A program made the translations under genes and the position numbers. The notes under the pieces were generated by a model that was not told the origin of the DNA, made no database searches, and was given only the letters and a program-made list of their open reading frames with translations. From positions 310,001 to 374,000 of the forward strand of contig NZ_JAGGJU010000005.1 in the NCBI RefSeq assembly GCF_017873095.1: 64,000 bases of DNA, in the 5' to 3' direction. This document shows, piece after piece, positions 8,769 through 17,608 of the stretch. Position 1 is the stretch's first letter; each line of letters starts with the position of its first letter. Source of the DNA: Heterorhizobium halophytocola. Lineage in GTDB: Bacteria > Pseudomonadota > Alphaproteobacteria > Rhizobiales > Rhizobiaceae.

Positions 8769-9983
8769 CTAGAGCAGGCTTTTCAGGTCGATCGCCGGAT
8801 CGGCGATCTGCGCGGCTGGTACGCTCCGTCCCTGCTCCAGCAGCTTCTTGGCCGTCACATAGGCCTTGGCGTCATTGATCCCGTCGACAGCGATCAAAAC
8901 CCCGTCCTTATAGTACCAGATCGACAGCGCACCCTCGCGGCTGCCCTTCCTGACGACCGTCTGGTCATAGCCGAGATTGAAGCCGGCAATCTGCAATTTC
9001 ACATCATACTGGTCCGACCAGAACCAGGGCCTCGGATTGTAGGCCTGCGTTGCGCCGGCGATCACGGCTGCCACAGCCTCTGCCTGGTCGACGGCGTTCT
9101 GTACCGATTCGAGCCGCACGCGCCCGTCGCGCCAGGGCAGCAACGCGCAGTCACCGGCTGCGAAAATGTCGGGATCGGAGCTGCGCCCGTGCTCGTCGAC
9201 GACCACGCCGTTCATCGTCTCGAGGCCGGCCGCCGTCGCCAGCTCGTCGCCGGGGACCGCGCCTATTCCGACAATGACCATGTCACAGGCAACGATCTCG
9301 CCGCTTGCCAGCTCGGCATCGGTGACATGACCGTTGACGCCGAGCAGGCGGGTAAGGCCGGTCTTTTCCCGAATGACGACACCGTGGCTCTCGTGGATGG
9401 CGCGCATGGCGTCGGCCGTCTCCTTCGATGCGACGCGCTGCAGGATCCGCTCGGCCATCTCGATCACGGTGACCTCCAGGCCGAGCTTGCGGGCGACAGC
9501 TGCCGCCTCCAGGCCGATATAGCCGCCACCGACCACCAGCAGGCGTCGCCCCGGCAGCATTCCGGCTGCCAGACGGTCGGCATCGGCCTTGTCGCGCACG
9601 GTAAAGACGCCGTCCAGATTCCCGCCCATGTCCTCCGGCAGCTTGCGCGGGCTGGATCCGGTGGCAATCACCAGCTTGTCGTAATCGATGCTCAGCCCGT
9701 TGTCGCAGCGCACCGCCTTTTCCGCCCGGTCGATCGCCTCCACTTTCGTCGACAGCATGACCTCAATATTGTTCTCGCCATACCATTCCGCCGGACGAAA
9801 CTGCAGCCGGTCGAAGCTCATTTCGCCGAGCAAATATTTCTTCGACAGCGGCGGGCGCTGATAGGGATAATCCGCCTCGGCGCCGATAAGGGTGATGGGG
9901 CGCATGTCGTTCAACGCGCGCAATTTCGCCGCCACCGCAAAACCCGCCTGCCCGGCACCGATGATCACCAGCCTGTCCGTCAC
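8769..9983 (-). CDS. NAD(P)H-dependent ferredoxin reductase (FAD/NAD disulfide-reductase fold)
   Basis: A 404-residue flavoprotein of the putidaredoxin/BphA4 reductase family that passes electrons from NAD(P)H to a ferredoxin or Rieske partner. The FAD site is VIIGAGQAGFAVAAKL at the N-terminus, the pyridine nucleotide site is LLVVGGGYIGLEAA (~150), the second FAD motif is FAAGDCALLP (~275), and a C-terminal reductase domain follows. It is convergent with the recombinase gene (30 bp apart). The upstream side carries a 24-bp tandem duplication. No oxygenase or ferredoxin partner is adjacent. Confidence 0.9.
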   Translation of the reverse strand: MTDRLVIIGAGQAGFAVAAKLRALNDMRPITLIGAEADYPYQRPPLSKKYLLGEMSFDRLQFRPAEWYGENNIEVMLSTKVEAIDRAEKAVRCDNGLSIDYDKLVIATGSSPRKLPEDMGGNLDGVFTVRDKADADRLAAGMLPGRRLLVVGGGYIGLEAAAVARKLGLEVTVIEMAERILQRVASKETADAMRAIHESHGVVIREKTGLTRLLGVNGHVTDAELASGEIVACDMVIVGIGAVPGDELATAAGLETMNGVVVDEHGRSSDPDIFAAGDCALLPWRDGRVRLESVQNAVDQAEAVAAVIAGATQAYNPRPWFWSDQYDVKLQIAGFNLGYDQTVVRKGSREGALSIWYYKDGVLIAVDGINDAKAYVTAKKLLEQGRSVPAAQIADPAIDLKSLL

Positions 9984-10016
9984 GCTGCACTCCCTGTCGT
10001 GTCCTGCACTTTATAT

Positions 10017-10060
10017 ATAGGTGTTGCGGTAGCCGCATAGATAGGTGTTGCGGTAGCCGC
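10017..10060 (-). repeat. 24-bp tandem duplication upstream of the ferredoxin reductase
   Basis: ATAGGTGTTGCGGTAGCCGC occurs at 10017-10036 and 10041-10060, a period of 24 bp. Each unit contains the small palindrome GCGGTAGCCGC. It lies 34-77 bp upstream of the reductase start, where a promoter is expected. Confidence 0.8.
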
Positions 10061-10170
10061 CTTGCGGCACATCGTCAAGGCGAGCGTCAGCGCGTGCCGG
10101 TCACGGTGCCGTCACGTCTGCGACATGTCCTGATCAGCACCCGGGAACTCAGACCGTGCATGCGCCCTCA

Positions 10171-10191
10171 ATCATTCCAAACTGGAATGAT
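10171..10191. promoter_or_regulatory. Putative operator upstream of glutaryl-CoA dehydrogenase
   Basis: A perfect 9-bp inverted repeat ATCATTCCA-AAC-TGGAATGAT about 127 bp before the dehydrogenase start. A further half-like site, CCATTCCAG, lies near 10292. It has the form of a dimeric repressor or activator site; the regulator is unknown. Confidence 0.6.
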
Positions 10192-10317
10192 CTCAGTCCG
10201 ATCCATATCGTCCCCGACGATCGGAAACATCCACGAATTAGGGCTTTTTTCGCCCCCTCACCTGTTGTAGCAATGGTGCAAGAGACGAATACCATTCCAG
10301 CAAGGACGCAAGAGAGC

Positions 10318-11541
10318 ATGAGCGAGCATCACCCGGCAACCCCTGAGCAGGCCCGCGCCAAGATGGCGGGCTTCGTCTGGGACGATCCCTTCCTCCTCGA
10401 AGACCAGCTGACCGAAGAAGAGCGCATGATCCGCGATACGGCGCGCGCCTATTGCCAGGACAAGCTGATGGGTCGGGTGACGGAAGCCAATCGCCACGAG
10501 ATCTTCCACCGCGAGATCATGAACGAGATGGGCGAGCTTGGCCTGCTCGGCCCGACCATTCCGGAGGAATTCGGTGGCGTCGGCGCCAATTACCTCTCCT
10601 ACGGTCTGGTGGCGCGCGAGGTCGAGCGGGTCGATTCGGGCTATCGCTCGGCGATGTCGGTGCAGTCCTCATTGGTCATGCACCCTATCTTCGCCTTCGG
10701 TACCGACGAGCAGCGGGCAAAATATCTGCCGAAGCTCGCCTCCGGCGAATGGGTCGGCTGCTTCGGCCTCACCGAACCCGACCATGGCTCCGATCCCGGT
10801 TCGATGATCACGAGGGCAAAGAAGGTCGATGGCGGCTATTCGATCTCGGGTGCCAAGAACTGGATCACCAATTCGCCGATCGCCGATGTCGCGGTCGTCT
10901 GGGCGAAGTCGGATGCCCATGACGGCAAGATCAAGGGATTTGTTCTCGAGCGCGGGATGAAGGGCTTCGAAACGCCGAAGATCGAGGGCAAGTTCTCGCT
11001 CAGGGCATCTGCCACCGGCATGATCCAGTTGCAGGATGTATTCGTGCCGGAGGAAAACCTTCTGCCCAATGTTTCCGGCCTTGCCGGTCCGTTCGGCTGC
11101 CTCAACCGGGCGCGCTACGGCATTGCCTGGGGTGCCATGGGGGCGGCGGAATTCTGCTGGCATGCGGCACGGCAATACACGCTCGACCGCAAGCAGTTCG
11201 GCAAGCCGCTCGCCGCCAACCAGCTGATCCAGAAGAAGCTCGCCGACATGGAGACCGAGATTGCGCTCGGCCTGCAAGGTTGCCTGCGTCTCGGCCGCCT
11301 GTTCGACGAACACAAGGCACCGGCCGAACTGATCTCGCTGATGAAACGCAACAATTGCGGCAAGGCGCTCGATATCGCCCGCGTCTCGCGCGACATGCAT
11401 GGCGGCAACGGCGTGTCCGACGAATACGGCGTCATCCGCCACGTGATGAACCTGGAAGCCGTCAACACCTATGAAGGCACGCACGACATCCACGCGCTGA
11501 TCCTCGGCCGCGCCCAGACCGGCCTGCAGGCCTTCCAGTAG
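10318..11541 (+). CDS. gcdH: Glutaryl-CoA dehydrogenase
   Basis: FAD-dependent acyl-CoA dehydrogenase that oxidatively decarboxylates glutaryl-CoA to crotonyl-CoA in lysine, tryptophan and glutarate breakdown. Family markers are [17 protein letters not shown] at the N-terminus, [17 protein letters not shown], the substrate loop [10 protein letters not shown], and [17 protein letters not shown] with the catalytic glutamate. The ATG at 10318 (MSEHHPAT) gives 407 residues, close to the usual length. An upstream in-frame ATG at 10156 would add an unrelated 54-residue extension running through a palindrome, so I reject it. It ends at an intrinsic terminator. Confidence 0.93.
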   Translation: MSEHHPATPEQARAKMAGFVWDDPFLLEDQLTEEERMIRDTARAYCQDKLMGRVTEANRHEIFHREIMNEMGELGLLGPTIPEEFGGVGANYLSYGLVAREVERVDSGYRSAMSVQSSLVMHPIFAFGTDEQRAKYLPKLASGEWVGCFGLTEPDHGSDPGSMITRAKKVDGGYSISGAKNWITNSPIADVAVVWAKSDAHDGKIKGFVLERGMKGFETPKIEGKFSLRASATGMIQLQDVFVPEENLLPNVSGLAGPFGCLNRARYGIAWGAMGAAEFCWHAARQYTLDRKQFGKPLAANQLIQKKLADMETEIALGLQGCLRLGRLFDEHKAPAELISLMKRNNCGKALDIARVSRDMHGGNGVSDEYGVIRHVMNLEAVNTYEGTHDIHALILGRAQTGLQAFQ

Positions 11542-11568
11542 GGATCGCCGAGCGCCCGACCATGAAGG

Positions 11569-11591
11569 GCCCGCGCCACCGCGCGGGCTTT
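11569..11591 (+). terminator. Terminator of gcdH
   Basis: A 7-bp stem GCCCGCG/CGCGGGC with a 6-nt loop, followed by TTTACACTT. Confidence 0.75.
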
Positions 11592-11716
11592 ACACTTCTG
11601 CTCCTTGAAGACGGCCGACGACAAGCGCGGCGTTGGGGGCCGCCGAAGGCCACCGCGCCGGTTCAATTGCAACACTGGCAAGCCACCGCGGTTCGGTACC
11701 GCGGCGGCTGGGCATC

Positions 11717-13093
11717 TCAGGTCGGCAGTAGGCCGTAGCGTCTGCCGCGCCGGAGGCCGTCGGCGATGACCAGGCCCGCGACCGCGACCATGACGCACTC
11801 GGCCACGATCGGCGCCTTCCAGATCCCGGTCTCGCCGATGAGGTGCGGCAGGGCGAAAGTCAGCGGCACCACCAGACCATAGGGCCGGAGAAGCCCGAAC
11901 AGCGCGGCGCGGCCCGCCTCTCCCGCCGCCTGGAAATAGGCGCCGATCATCATCACCGGTCCGAACAGGGCATAGGCCCCGAGCATCCAGGGAATGACGC
12001 GCGCAAACTCCAGCGCAACCAACCTGTCCCCGGTGAAGACACCCGCCACCGCCTCACGGGCAAGCACGAGGGCCAGTTCGAACGCAAGGCAGTAGGCAAA
12101 GGCGCAGGTGGCAGCGATGGCAAGGCTTGCAATGGCCCGGTCGAAGCGCCCGGCACCGATATTGTTGCCGCAGACCGTCTGGAGTGCCAGGCTGAGCCCC
12201 ATCAGCGGCAGATAGCCGAGCGACAGCAGCCGGGTGACGATGCCATAGGCGGCAATGGTCTCCATCGGATGCGCCGTCTGCCAGCGGGCAATGCTCCAGA
12301 GGATCGTGGCGGAGGTGAGCGATATACCGACGAGGCCAAGGCTCATCGGGGCGCCGAGCGCCAGGATGCGTTTGACGTCTTGCCATTCACCGCGCCGCGG
12401 CAGGTTCGCCGCAAGGCCCGTCGCCCCGCCTCTGCCGCCCGCCGCCATCGCCGCCGCAAGGCAGAGTCCCTGGGCAAGCGCCGATCCCCCCGCCGAGCCG
12501 GCGGCGCCGAGACCAAGACCGCCGATCAGGATGCCGTTCAGCACGATGTTCAGCAGCGAGGCCGAAAGGGTGACGCGGGTCATCAGGCCGATCCGCCCGC
12601 GGCAGCGCAGGCTGTCGATCTCGATGGCGAGAAGCATGGCAACCGGCAGCGTCGCGACCGCGATCCCCATATAGGTGAGTGCGACTGCGGCCACCGCGCC
12701 GTCGCCGGATGCCGACTGGACCACAAGGCCGCGTCCAATAGTCCAGTAGATGGCGTTGACCACAAGCGCGATGGCGAGGCCGAGCTGCCTGGCCGATGCG
12801 ATCACGGTAGCCGCCCCCTCACGCTCGCCGGCGCCCAGGCGACGGGCGAGAATGCTGGCCATGCCGCCGGCTACCAGCGACTGCAGCGCGATCATCGCCA
12901 TCAGCGCCGGAAACAGCAATGTCACCGCAGACAGAGCATGCGCTCCGACATACGTGCCGAGAAACCAAGCGTCGACGACGACATAAAGCCCGTTGGCGAG
13001 CATCACGAGAACGATCGGCAGAGCCGTGCGAAGGAATAGTCGCGGCAAGGAGCCGGACAGAAAGGGATTGGCTGGAACAAGAGAAGTGCGCAT
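11717..13093 (-). CDS. MATE family multidrug efflux transporter
   Basis: Inner-membrane exporter of 458 residues with about 12 hydrophobic segments in two similar halves. Each half begins with the MATE pattern: LFLRTALPIVLVMLANGLY (first) and ILALGAPMSLGLVGISL (second). It is more like the MepA/DinF-type branch than NorM, judged by the short loops and QSLVAGGMASILARRLGAG. Probably exchanges Na+ or H+ for cationic compounds. GAGG stands about 8 nt before the start. It is convergent with gcdH. Confidence 0.9.
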   Translation of the reverse strand: MRTSLVPANPFLSGSLPRLFLRTALPIVLVMLANGLYVVVDAWFLGTYVGAHALSAVTLLFPALMAMIALQSLVAGGMASILARRLGAGEREGAATVIASARQLGLAIALVVNAIYWTIGRGLVVQSASGDGAVAAVALTYMGIAVATLPVAMLLAIEIDSLRCRGRIGLMTRVTLSASLLNIVLNGILIGGLGLGAAGSAGGSALAQGLCLAAAMAAGGRGGATGLAANLPRRGEWQDVKRILALGAPMSLGLVGISLTSATILWSIARWQTAHPMETIAAYGIVTRLLSLGYLPLMGLSLALQTVCGNNIGAGRFDRAIASLAIAATCAFAYCLAFELALVLAREAVAGVFTGDRLVALEFARVIPWMLGAYALFGPVMMIGAYFQAAGEAGRAALFGLLRPYGLVVPLTFALPHLIGETGIWKAPIVAECVMVAVAGLVIADGLRRGRRYGLLPT

Positions 13094-13168
13094 GGGAAAA
13101 CCTCGCGGTCGCAGGCACCCGGACGGCAGCGCCGCTCCGGGTTCGACCTTTGACGGAATGAATGTCTC

Positions 13169-13609
13169 TCAGAGATCGAGAACGATATGCGGCTCACCGT
13201 TGGAGGTGTGCCTTGGCGACACGCCGCGGCTATCCACCGTGCCGTTCACGCGCTGGCGAAAGGCCGAGAAGCTGTCGAAGGTGACGACATCGACGGGCTC
13301 GTCGAAATGCAGCGTGATTGCGTAGAAATCACTGTCGGACAGTTTCTTCAGCGACAGCACGGTCGCGCGGAACCGCTGCCCGAGATAGCTGCCGGTCACC
13401 ACCGCGCCGACGGTGGTGGGCGCTGCCGGGCGATTGTCGGCGCGCGATCCCAGCGCCGCGATCGTGTTCCAGTCCCGCGCGCCGTGGCTTTTGGCCACCA
13501 GTTCGAGCGCCCGGCCGTGGCTGACCGGCGTGCCGGCCGCCGTCATCGCGTCGCGCAGGCGGCGCGCCTGGGCTTTCAAGTCATCAATGGATAGATGTGC
13601 CAATGTCAT
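13169..13609 (-). CDS. Glyoxalase-related small protein (uncharacterised)
   Basis: A 146-residue protein beginning MTLAHLSIDDLKAQARRL. The N-terminal ~55 residues (SHGRALELVAKSHGARDWNT) match the short helical segment often annotated as 'glyoxalase superfamily'. No glyoxalase metal ligands are evident. The rest is a small beta-rich domain (VVTGSYLGQRFRATVLSLKK, ITLHFDEPVDVVTFDSFS) reminiscent of an RNA- or ligand-binding barrel. GAGG precedes the ATG at 13609. An upstream extension is less coding-like. Function unknown. Confidence 0.7.
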   Translation of the reverse strand: MTLAHLSIDDLKAQARRLRDAMTAAGTPVSHGRALELVAKSHGARDWNTIAALGSRADNRPAAPTTVGAVVTGSYLGQRFRATVLSLKKLSDSDFYAITLHFDEPVDVVTFDSFSAFRQRVNGTVDSRGVSPRHTSNGEPHIVLDL

Positions 13610-13936
13610 GGCGTGCCTCAACCCCTTATCGGCATGCGACAGATCGAGAGGGGAACCCGCATTGCCCATTCGCGCATGCGCAAGGAATGGGTTTTCATGA
13701 CATCTGGAGGACTTCACCACGGGTTTCCCCTGCGGGTGGCCGGCGCCTCGACCGTGGCTCTATATGCGAGCTTGCCGCTGGCCTGTCAAGCAAGGCGTGT
13801 GGCGCGCCGGCGCTGCTCGTTACAGGCTGTGACCAGCCGTCGCAGACCGATCGCCTTCTAACGATGCGGTTCACATCCGATTAGCGAAGTTGCGCTATTC
13901 TGGGATCCGGCCCAATTGCGCCAGGGAGGGCGCGCC
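13610..13936. other. Intergenic region, divergent promoters
   Basis: About 325 bp between divergently transcribed small genes, with no convincing ORF. An imperfect hairpin CCCATTC...GAATGGG (13665-13691) encloses the palindrome GCGCATGCGC. Confidence 0.5.
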
Positions 13937-14290
13937 ATGCCCCTAGAGCGCACACGAAGCATCCGGGACACCATACCCGCGGACCAGGTCTTCGAGAAAT
14001 TCCGGATCGACCGACCGGGCCGCATCATCTTCGTCGAGCATCACCTCAGCACGAAGAAGACGCTGCGCTGCGTGATCCGCACGATCTCGCGCTCGGGTGC
14101 CGAACTGGACCTGAGCCCGCATGTCACGCTGCCCAACCATTTCTTCCTGGAGATCCTCGGTATCCGGGACGAAATCGGCTGCACGGTGATCCGCCGGGAG
14201 GCCGAACGCGCCACGATCGCCTTCAACATGCTGATCGATTCGGAATACATGCACCACGTCATCCGGCTGTCCTTCGAGTTCAGCCATTAA
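13937..14290 (+). CDS. PilZ-like domain protein
   Basis: A 117-residue single-domain cytoplasmic protein. The fold pattern RIDRPGRIIFVEH...LRCVIRTISRSGAELDLS resembles PilZ c-di-GMP receptors, with an arginine-rich start and an [D/N]xSxxG-like box. Here the box reads TISRSGAEL, without the acidic or amide first residue, so c-di-GMP binding is uncertain. GGGAGGG lies just upstream of the ATG. Confidence 0.7.
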   Translation: MPLERTRSIRDTIPADQVFEKFRIDRPGRIIFVEHHLSTKKTLRCVIRTISRSGAELDLSPHVTLPNHFFLEILGIRDEIGCTVIRREAERATIAFNMLIDSEYMHHVIRLSFEFSH

Positions 14291-14309
14291 ACACCGATAC
14301 CGGACACAG

Positions 14310-14331
14310 AAAAGACCGCGACGGTGCGCGG
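14310..14331 (-). terminator. Weak terminator after the host attachment gene
   Basis: CCGCG/CGCGG stem with a 6-nt loop. On the minus strand it continues GTCTTTTCTGTG. Short stem, modest support. Confidence 0.35.
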
Positions 14332-14357
14332 CCCTTCTGCGTCGATCATCGAACGGC

Positions 14358-14810
14358 TCAGTGGAGAGCCTTCAGATGCTTTTCGATGTCGGGAACGGTC
14401 AACTTGACCAGATCCTTGGCCACATCGGCGGTCATAGCGTCCAACGTCGTCTGCTTCAGCGCGCTGCGCAGCGTGCCCAACGCCTTCGGCGGCGCCACCA
14501 GAATGAACTGCTCGATATCACGGGCATAGACCTTGTCGTCCAGCATCGAGGCGACCCTCTTCAGAAAATCGTCCTCGGCCTGCTGGTGGAAATCGGTCTC
14601 CTCCATGGCACTGCGGCCGGAGCCATGCGACTGGTGCGTACGGCCCGGTTTATCGGCGGAAAGATCGCGGTCTGCCTCGGCGGGCTGGTCGACGTGCTCG
14701 ACGATCTGCAGGTTCATCAGTTCCTTGTCGCCTTCATTGCGCATGATCAGCGCCTTGGTGCCGTCGGCGACGATGACCCAGGATTTCCAGCTTACATCGT
14801 ATTTGCCCAT
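14358..14810 (-). CDS. Host attachment family protein
   Basis: A 150-residue cytoplasmic protein. The family was named from Agrobacterium attachment studies, but its biochemical role is unclear; the fold resembles the baeRF/eRF1-like domain. Typical features are WVIVADGTKALIMRNEG near the start, the central polar stretch DKPGRTHQSHGSGRSAMEE, and VARDIEQFILVAPPKALGTL-like sequence near residue 105. AGGAG stands upstream of the ATG at 14810. An upstream in-frame ATG adds 14 residues without a better ribosome site. Confidence 0.85.
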   Translation of the reverse strand: MGKYDVSWKSWVIVADGTKALIMRNEGDKELMNLQIVEHVDQPAEADRDLSADKPGRTHQSHGSGRSAMEETDFHQQAEDDFLKRVASMLDDKVYARDIEQFILVAPPKALGTLRSALKQTTLDAMTADVAKDLVKLTVPDIEKHLKALH

Positions 14811-15069
14811 GGTATGTCTCCTTTGATGTTTTGATGTTTCCATCACAGACAAAACGCCCGACGCGGATAAACGATCCTTGGGATTTCACCGGCGGCAATC
14901 ATGCTAGAAACAAGGCGCGGCGGCCCCATTGACGCCACGTCCGCCGCCGCCCGCAAAGGCCCGCCGGAGCGGCTTGCGCCATCGCGACCCCGCCTGCGCC
15001 ACGCTTGCGCGACGCCGATTAAACCTTATGTTGGGCCTCCCATTTCAAAGCAGTTCCGGACCGAATTCC

Positions 15070-16179
15070 ATGTCGACCTTTTCCCGTTTCACGCCGCTCG
15101 TCAGCAGCCTTCCCGCCACCGTGCCGTTTGTCGGTCCAGAGGCGATCGAGCGCGGCCGCGGCCTGCCGGTCAAGGCGCGGATCGGCGCCAATGAAAGCGG
15201 CTTCGGGCCGGCGCCTTCAGTGCTTGCCGCCATCCGCGATCACGCGGCAGAGGTGTGGAAATATGCCGATCCGGAAAATTTCGAGCTGAAACAGGCCCTG
15301 TCGGCCCATCTTGGCGTCACCCCTGCCAATCTTGCCGTCGGCGAAGGCGTCGACGACCTGCTCGGCCTTATCGTGCGCATGGTGATCGAACCCGGCCAGA
15401 CCGTCGTCACCTCATTCGGCGGATACCCGACCTTCAACTTCCATGTCAGCGGCTTCGGAGGGCGGCTGGTGACGGTTCCCTATGCCGGAGATCGGGAAGA
15501 TATCCACGGACTGCTCGATGCGGCAAAGCGGGAAAAGGCGCCGCTGGTCTATCTGGCCAATCCGGACAATCCGATGGGCAGCCTGTGGAACGCCGACGAA
15601 ATCGTCGCCTTTGCCCGGGCATTGCCGGAGAACACGTTGCTGGTGCTGGACGAGGCCTATGCCGAAACGGCACCTGCCGGCGCCATCCCGCCGGCAGACG
15701 CACTGCTCGATCTGCCGAACGTCATACGCACCCGCACCTTCTCGAAGGCCTATGGCCTGGCCGGCGCCCGCGTCGGCTATGCGATCAGCGCTCCCGGCAC
15801 CGCTGTCGCCTTCGACAAGATCCGCAACCATTTCGGCATGCCGCGCCTGTCGATCGTGGCAGCGCTTGCCGCCCTCGAGGACCAGGCCTATCTCGCCGAC
15901 GTCCTGAAGAAGATCGTCGCCTCGCGCGACAGGATCGCGGCCATCGCAACGGCAAACGGGCTCGCGCCCCTGCCCTCGGCGACCAATTTCGTCGCCATCG
16001 ACTGCGGTCGCGACGGCGCCCATGCGCGCGCGATCGTCGATGGCCTGATGGCGCATGGCGTCTTCATCCGCATGCCGGGCGTCGCGCCGCTCAACCGCTG
16101 CATCCGCATCTCCACCGGGACCGAGCGGGACATGGCACTGCTCGAAAAGGCCCTGCCACAGGTACTGAAAACACTCTGA
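15070..16179 (+). CDS. PLP-dependent aminotransferase, histidinol-phosphate aminotransferase-like
   Basis: Class I/II fold-type I aminotransferase of 369 residues. Recognisable are NESGFGPAPSVLAAI near the start, YLANPDNPMGS with the conserved asparagine, VLDEAYAE, and the PLP lysine in RTFSKAYGLAGARVGY. The C-terminal arginine lies in CIRISTGTERDM. The closest known group is HisC, but rhizobia usually carry several HisC paralogs, and the lack of other his genes leaves the substrate open. The ATG at 15070 (MSTFSRFT) gives the family length. A long GC hairpin terminates it. Confidence 0.85.
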   Translation: MSTFSRFTPLVSSLPATVPFVGPEAIERGRGLPVKARIGANESGFGPAPSVLAAIRDHAAEVWKYADPENFELKQALSAHLGVTPANLAVGEGVDDLLGLIVRMVIEPGQTVVTSFGGYPTFNFHVSGFGGRLVTVPYAGDREDIHGLLDAAKREKAPLVYLANPDNPMGSLWNADEIVAFARALPENTLLVLDEAYAETAPAGAIPPADALLDLPNVIRTRTFSKAYGLAGARVGYAISAPGTAVAFDKIRNHFGMPRLSIVAALAALEDQAYLADVLKKIVASRDRIAAIATANGLAPLPSATNFVAIDCGRDGAHARAIVDGLMAHGVFIRMPGVAPLNRCIRISTGTERDMALLEKALPQVLKTL

Positions 16180-16202
16180 AATCCTGGCGTATCAATGCCA
16201 AA

Positions 16203-16238
16203 GGACCGCTCCGGCCTTGTGTCTGCCGGTAGCGGTCC
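16203..16238 (+). terminator. Terminator of the aminotransferase gene
   Basis: GGACCGCT/AGCGGTCC with an internal CCGGC/GCCGG extension, then CTTCTGTTTG. Confidence 0.65.
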
Positions 16239-16344
16239 CTTCTGTTTGCGGTCGACGCGCCCCTTTTCGGGGTCCCGTCCGCAGCTGCCCCCTTGCGGGT
16301 TCTTTATGGATTGCGACCGGCAAGACGGCCGGGCGCATGGGCAC

Positions 16345-16611
16345 TCAATGCATGGTCATCCATTCGCGGGCGGCGCGCAGCGCTTCGGCGAGTTCGGCCT
16401 TGCTCATCGTCTGGGCGACATCGGCCCTGAGCTCGGCAGCCCGGTCGCAGCCCTTGATCGCGGCGATGTTGAGCCATTTGTGGGCGCTGATCAGATCCAC
16501 CGGGCAACCACGGCCCGTTGCATGCATCAGTCCCATGTCGCAGTAGAGTTCGGCCTTGGTTTCGCCACCCATGGAGGCATTTTCAAAGCTGTGCATTTCA
16601 AAGCGTGCCAT
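16345..16611 (-). CDS. Small Sel1-repeat protein
   Basis: An 88-residue protein starting MARFEMHSFENASMGGETKA. One Sel1-type helical pair is clear: ELYCDMGLMHATGRGCPVDL then ISAHKWLNIAAIKG. Single-repeat proteins of this kind are probably small interaction modules. The ATG at 16611 is favoured; a 48-residue upstream extension is basic and low in coding character. Confidence 0.75.
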   Translation of the reverse strand: MARFEMHSFENASMGGETKAELYCDMGLMHATGRGCPVDLISAHKWLNIAAIKGCDRAAELRADVAQTMSKAELAEALRAAREWMTMH

Positions 16612-17130
16612 CGGTTTTGTCCCTGTTTTGCCTGTCTTGTCGTTGTCCCTGTTTGCCCTTTCGGGCGCCTCGGATCCGGTGTGCCATCTCTTGCGTGGCC
16701 ATCGTTTCGAACCCTTGGCTGCGGCAGGTTTTCCCTGCTCGTTTGATGACTTCACTATGCCATCCGGGGTTCAACAGGCGCTTAAAATCCATGATTAATA
16801 TGCTGAAAACAAAATACAAATTGTTCGTAAACTTGGGATTTTGTTAAACATCGCAAGCCCTGAACGTTAAGGGTTTTGCGGCGATGTTGACGCTTCGGTA
16901 ACCCTGCCGCGTCAACCGATCGGTAACCACGAAAACCATGGACCGCGCAAACGCCGATATTTTCCCGAGGGCCCGGCGCCCCCAAAATGCCCTGCAAACC
17001 GGCCGTCGGAGCTATTTACCTTTACGTGCGGGTAAGATATTTTTCAAAGCAGCCGTCACGTCATGGGCGTGCGGCCTGCGGTCACGGCGCGAGGAGTTTT
17101 GAGCCGGCCGTTATCAGGGAGGAGAACACC
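16612..17130. other. AT-rich intergenic region
   Basis: About 520 bp with no supported gene. The stretch 16790-16850 is strikingly AT-rich for this genome, as in a promoter or nucleoid-protein site. There is an 8-bp inverted repeat GTTGACGC (16886) / GCGTCAAC (16909), and TCGGTAACC occurs twice (16895 and 16920). Confidence 0.5.
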
Positions 17131-17469
17131 ATGCGCAGAATGATAATTGCCGCCGCGGCCTTCGCAGCCATTGCCGGCAGCACCCAGGCCGCCGAGCCGA
17201 TCGTCGGCAAATGGAAGACCGCGGCCGGTTCGACCGCAGAGATCGCCTCTTGTGGCGGAAGCTATTGCGTGACGCTGAAGACCGGCAAGCATGCCGGAAA
17301 GATGATCGGCAAGATGTCCGGCAGCGGACAGAGCTATTCCGGTGAAATCACCGATCCGGAAAACGACAAGACCTATTCCGGATCGGCCAGCGTCTCCGGC
17401 GCCTCGCTGAAGATGAAGGGCTGCGTCATGAAGGTGCTGTGCAAGAGCCAGACCTGGTCGCGTCTCTGA
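17131..17469 (+). CDS. DUF2147 domain secreted protein
   Basis: A 112-residue exported protein with signal peptide MRRMIIAAAAFAAIAGSTQA. The DUF2147 pattern follows: IVGKWKTAAGSTAEIASCGG, YCVTLKTGKHAGKM, ITDPENDKTYSGSASVSG, and a final LKMKGCVMKVLCKSQTW. Four cysteines could form disulfides. Family function is unknown; the lipocalin-like strand pattern suggests ligand binding. GGGAGGAGA is an ideal ribosome site. Confidence 0.85.
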   Translation: MRRMIIAAAAFAAIAGSTQAAEPIVGKWKTAAGSTAEIASCGGSYCVTLKTGKHAGKMIGKMSGSGQSYSGEITDPENDKTYSGSASVSGASLKMKGCVMKVLCKSQTWSRL

Positions 17470-17608
17470 GGACAGGCCTCGACAGGCGCTGCGGACCGAA
17501 CCGGGGCCGCAGCGTCTCATCCCGCCGGCATCCCCCTTCCCTCCGTCCGGCGCGGTTGATACGGTCCGCCGCGAAACGACACATCACTTGCTTGCGGAAG
17601 GAAATATC

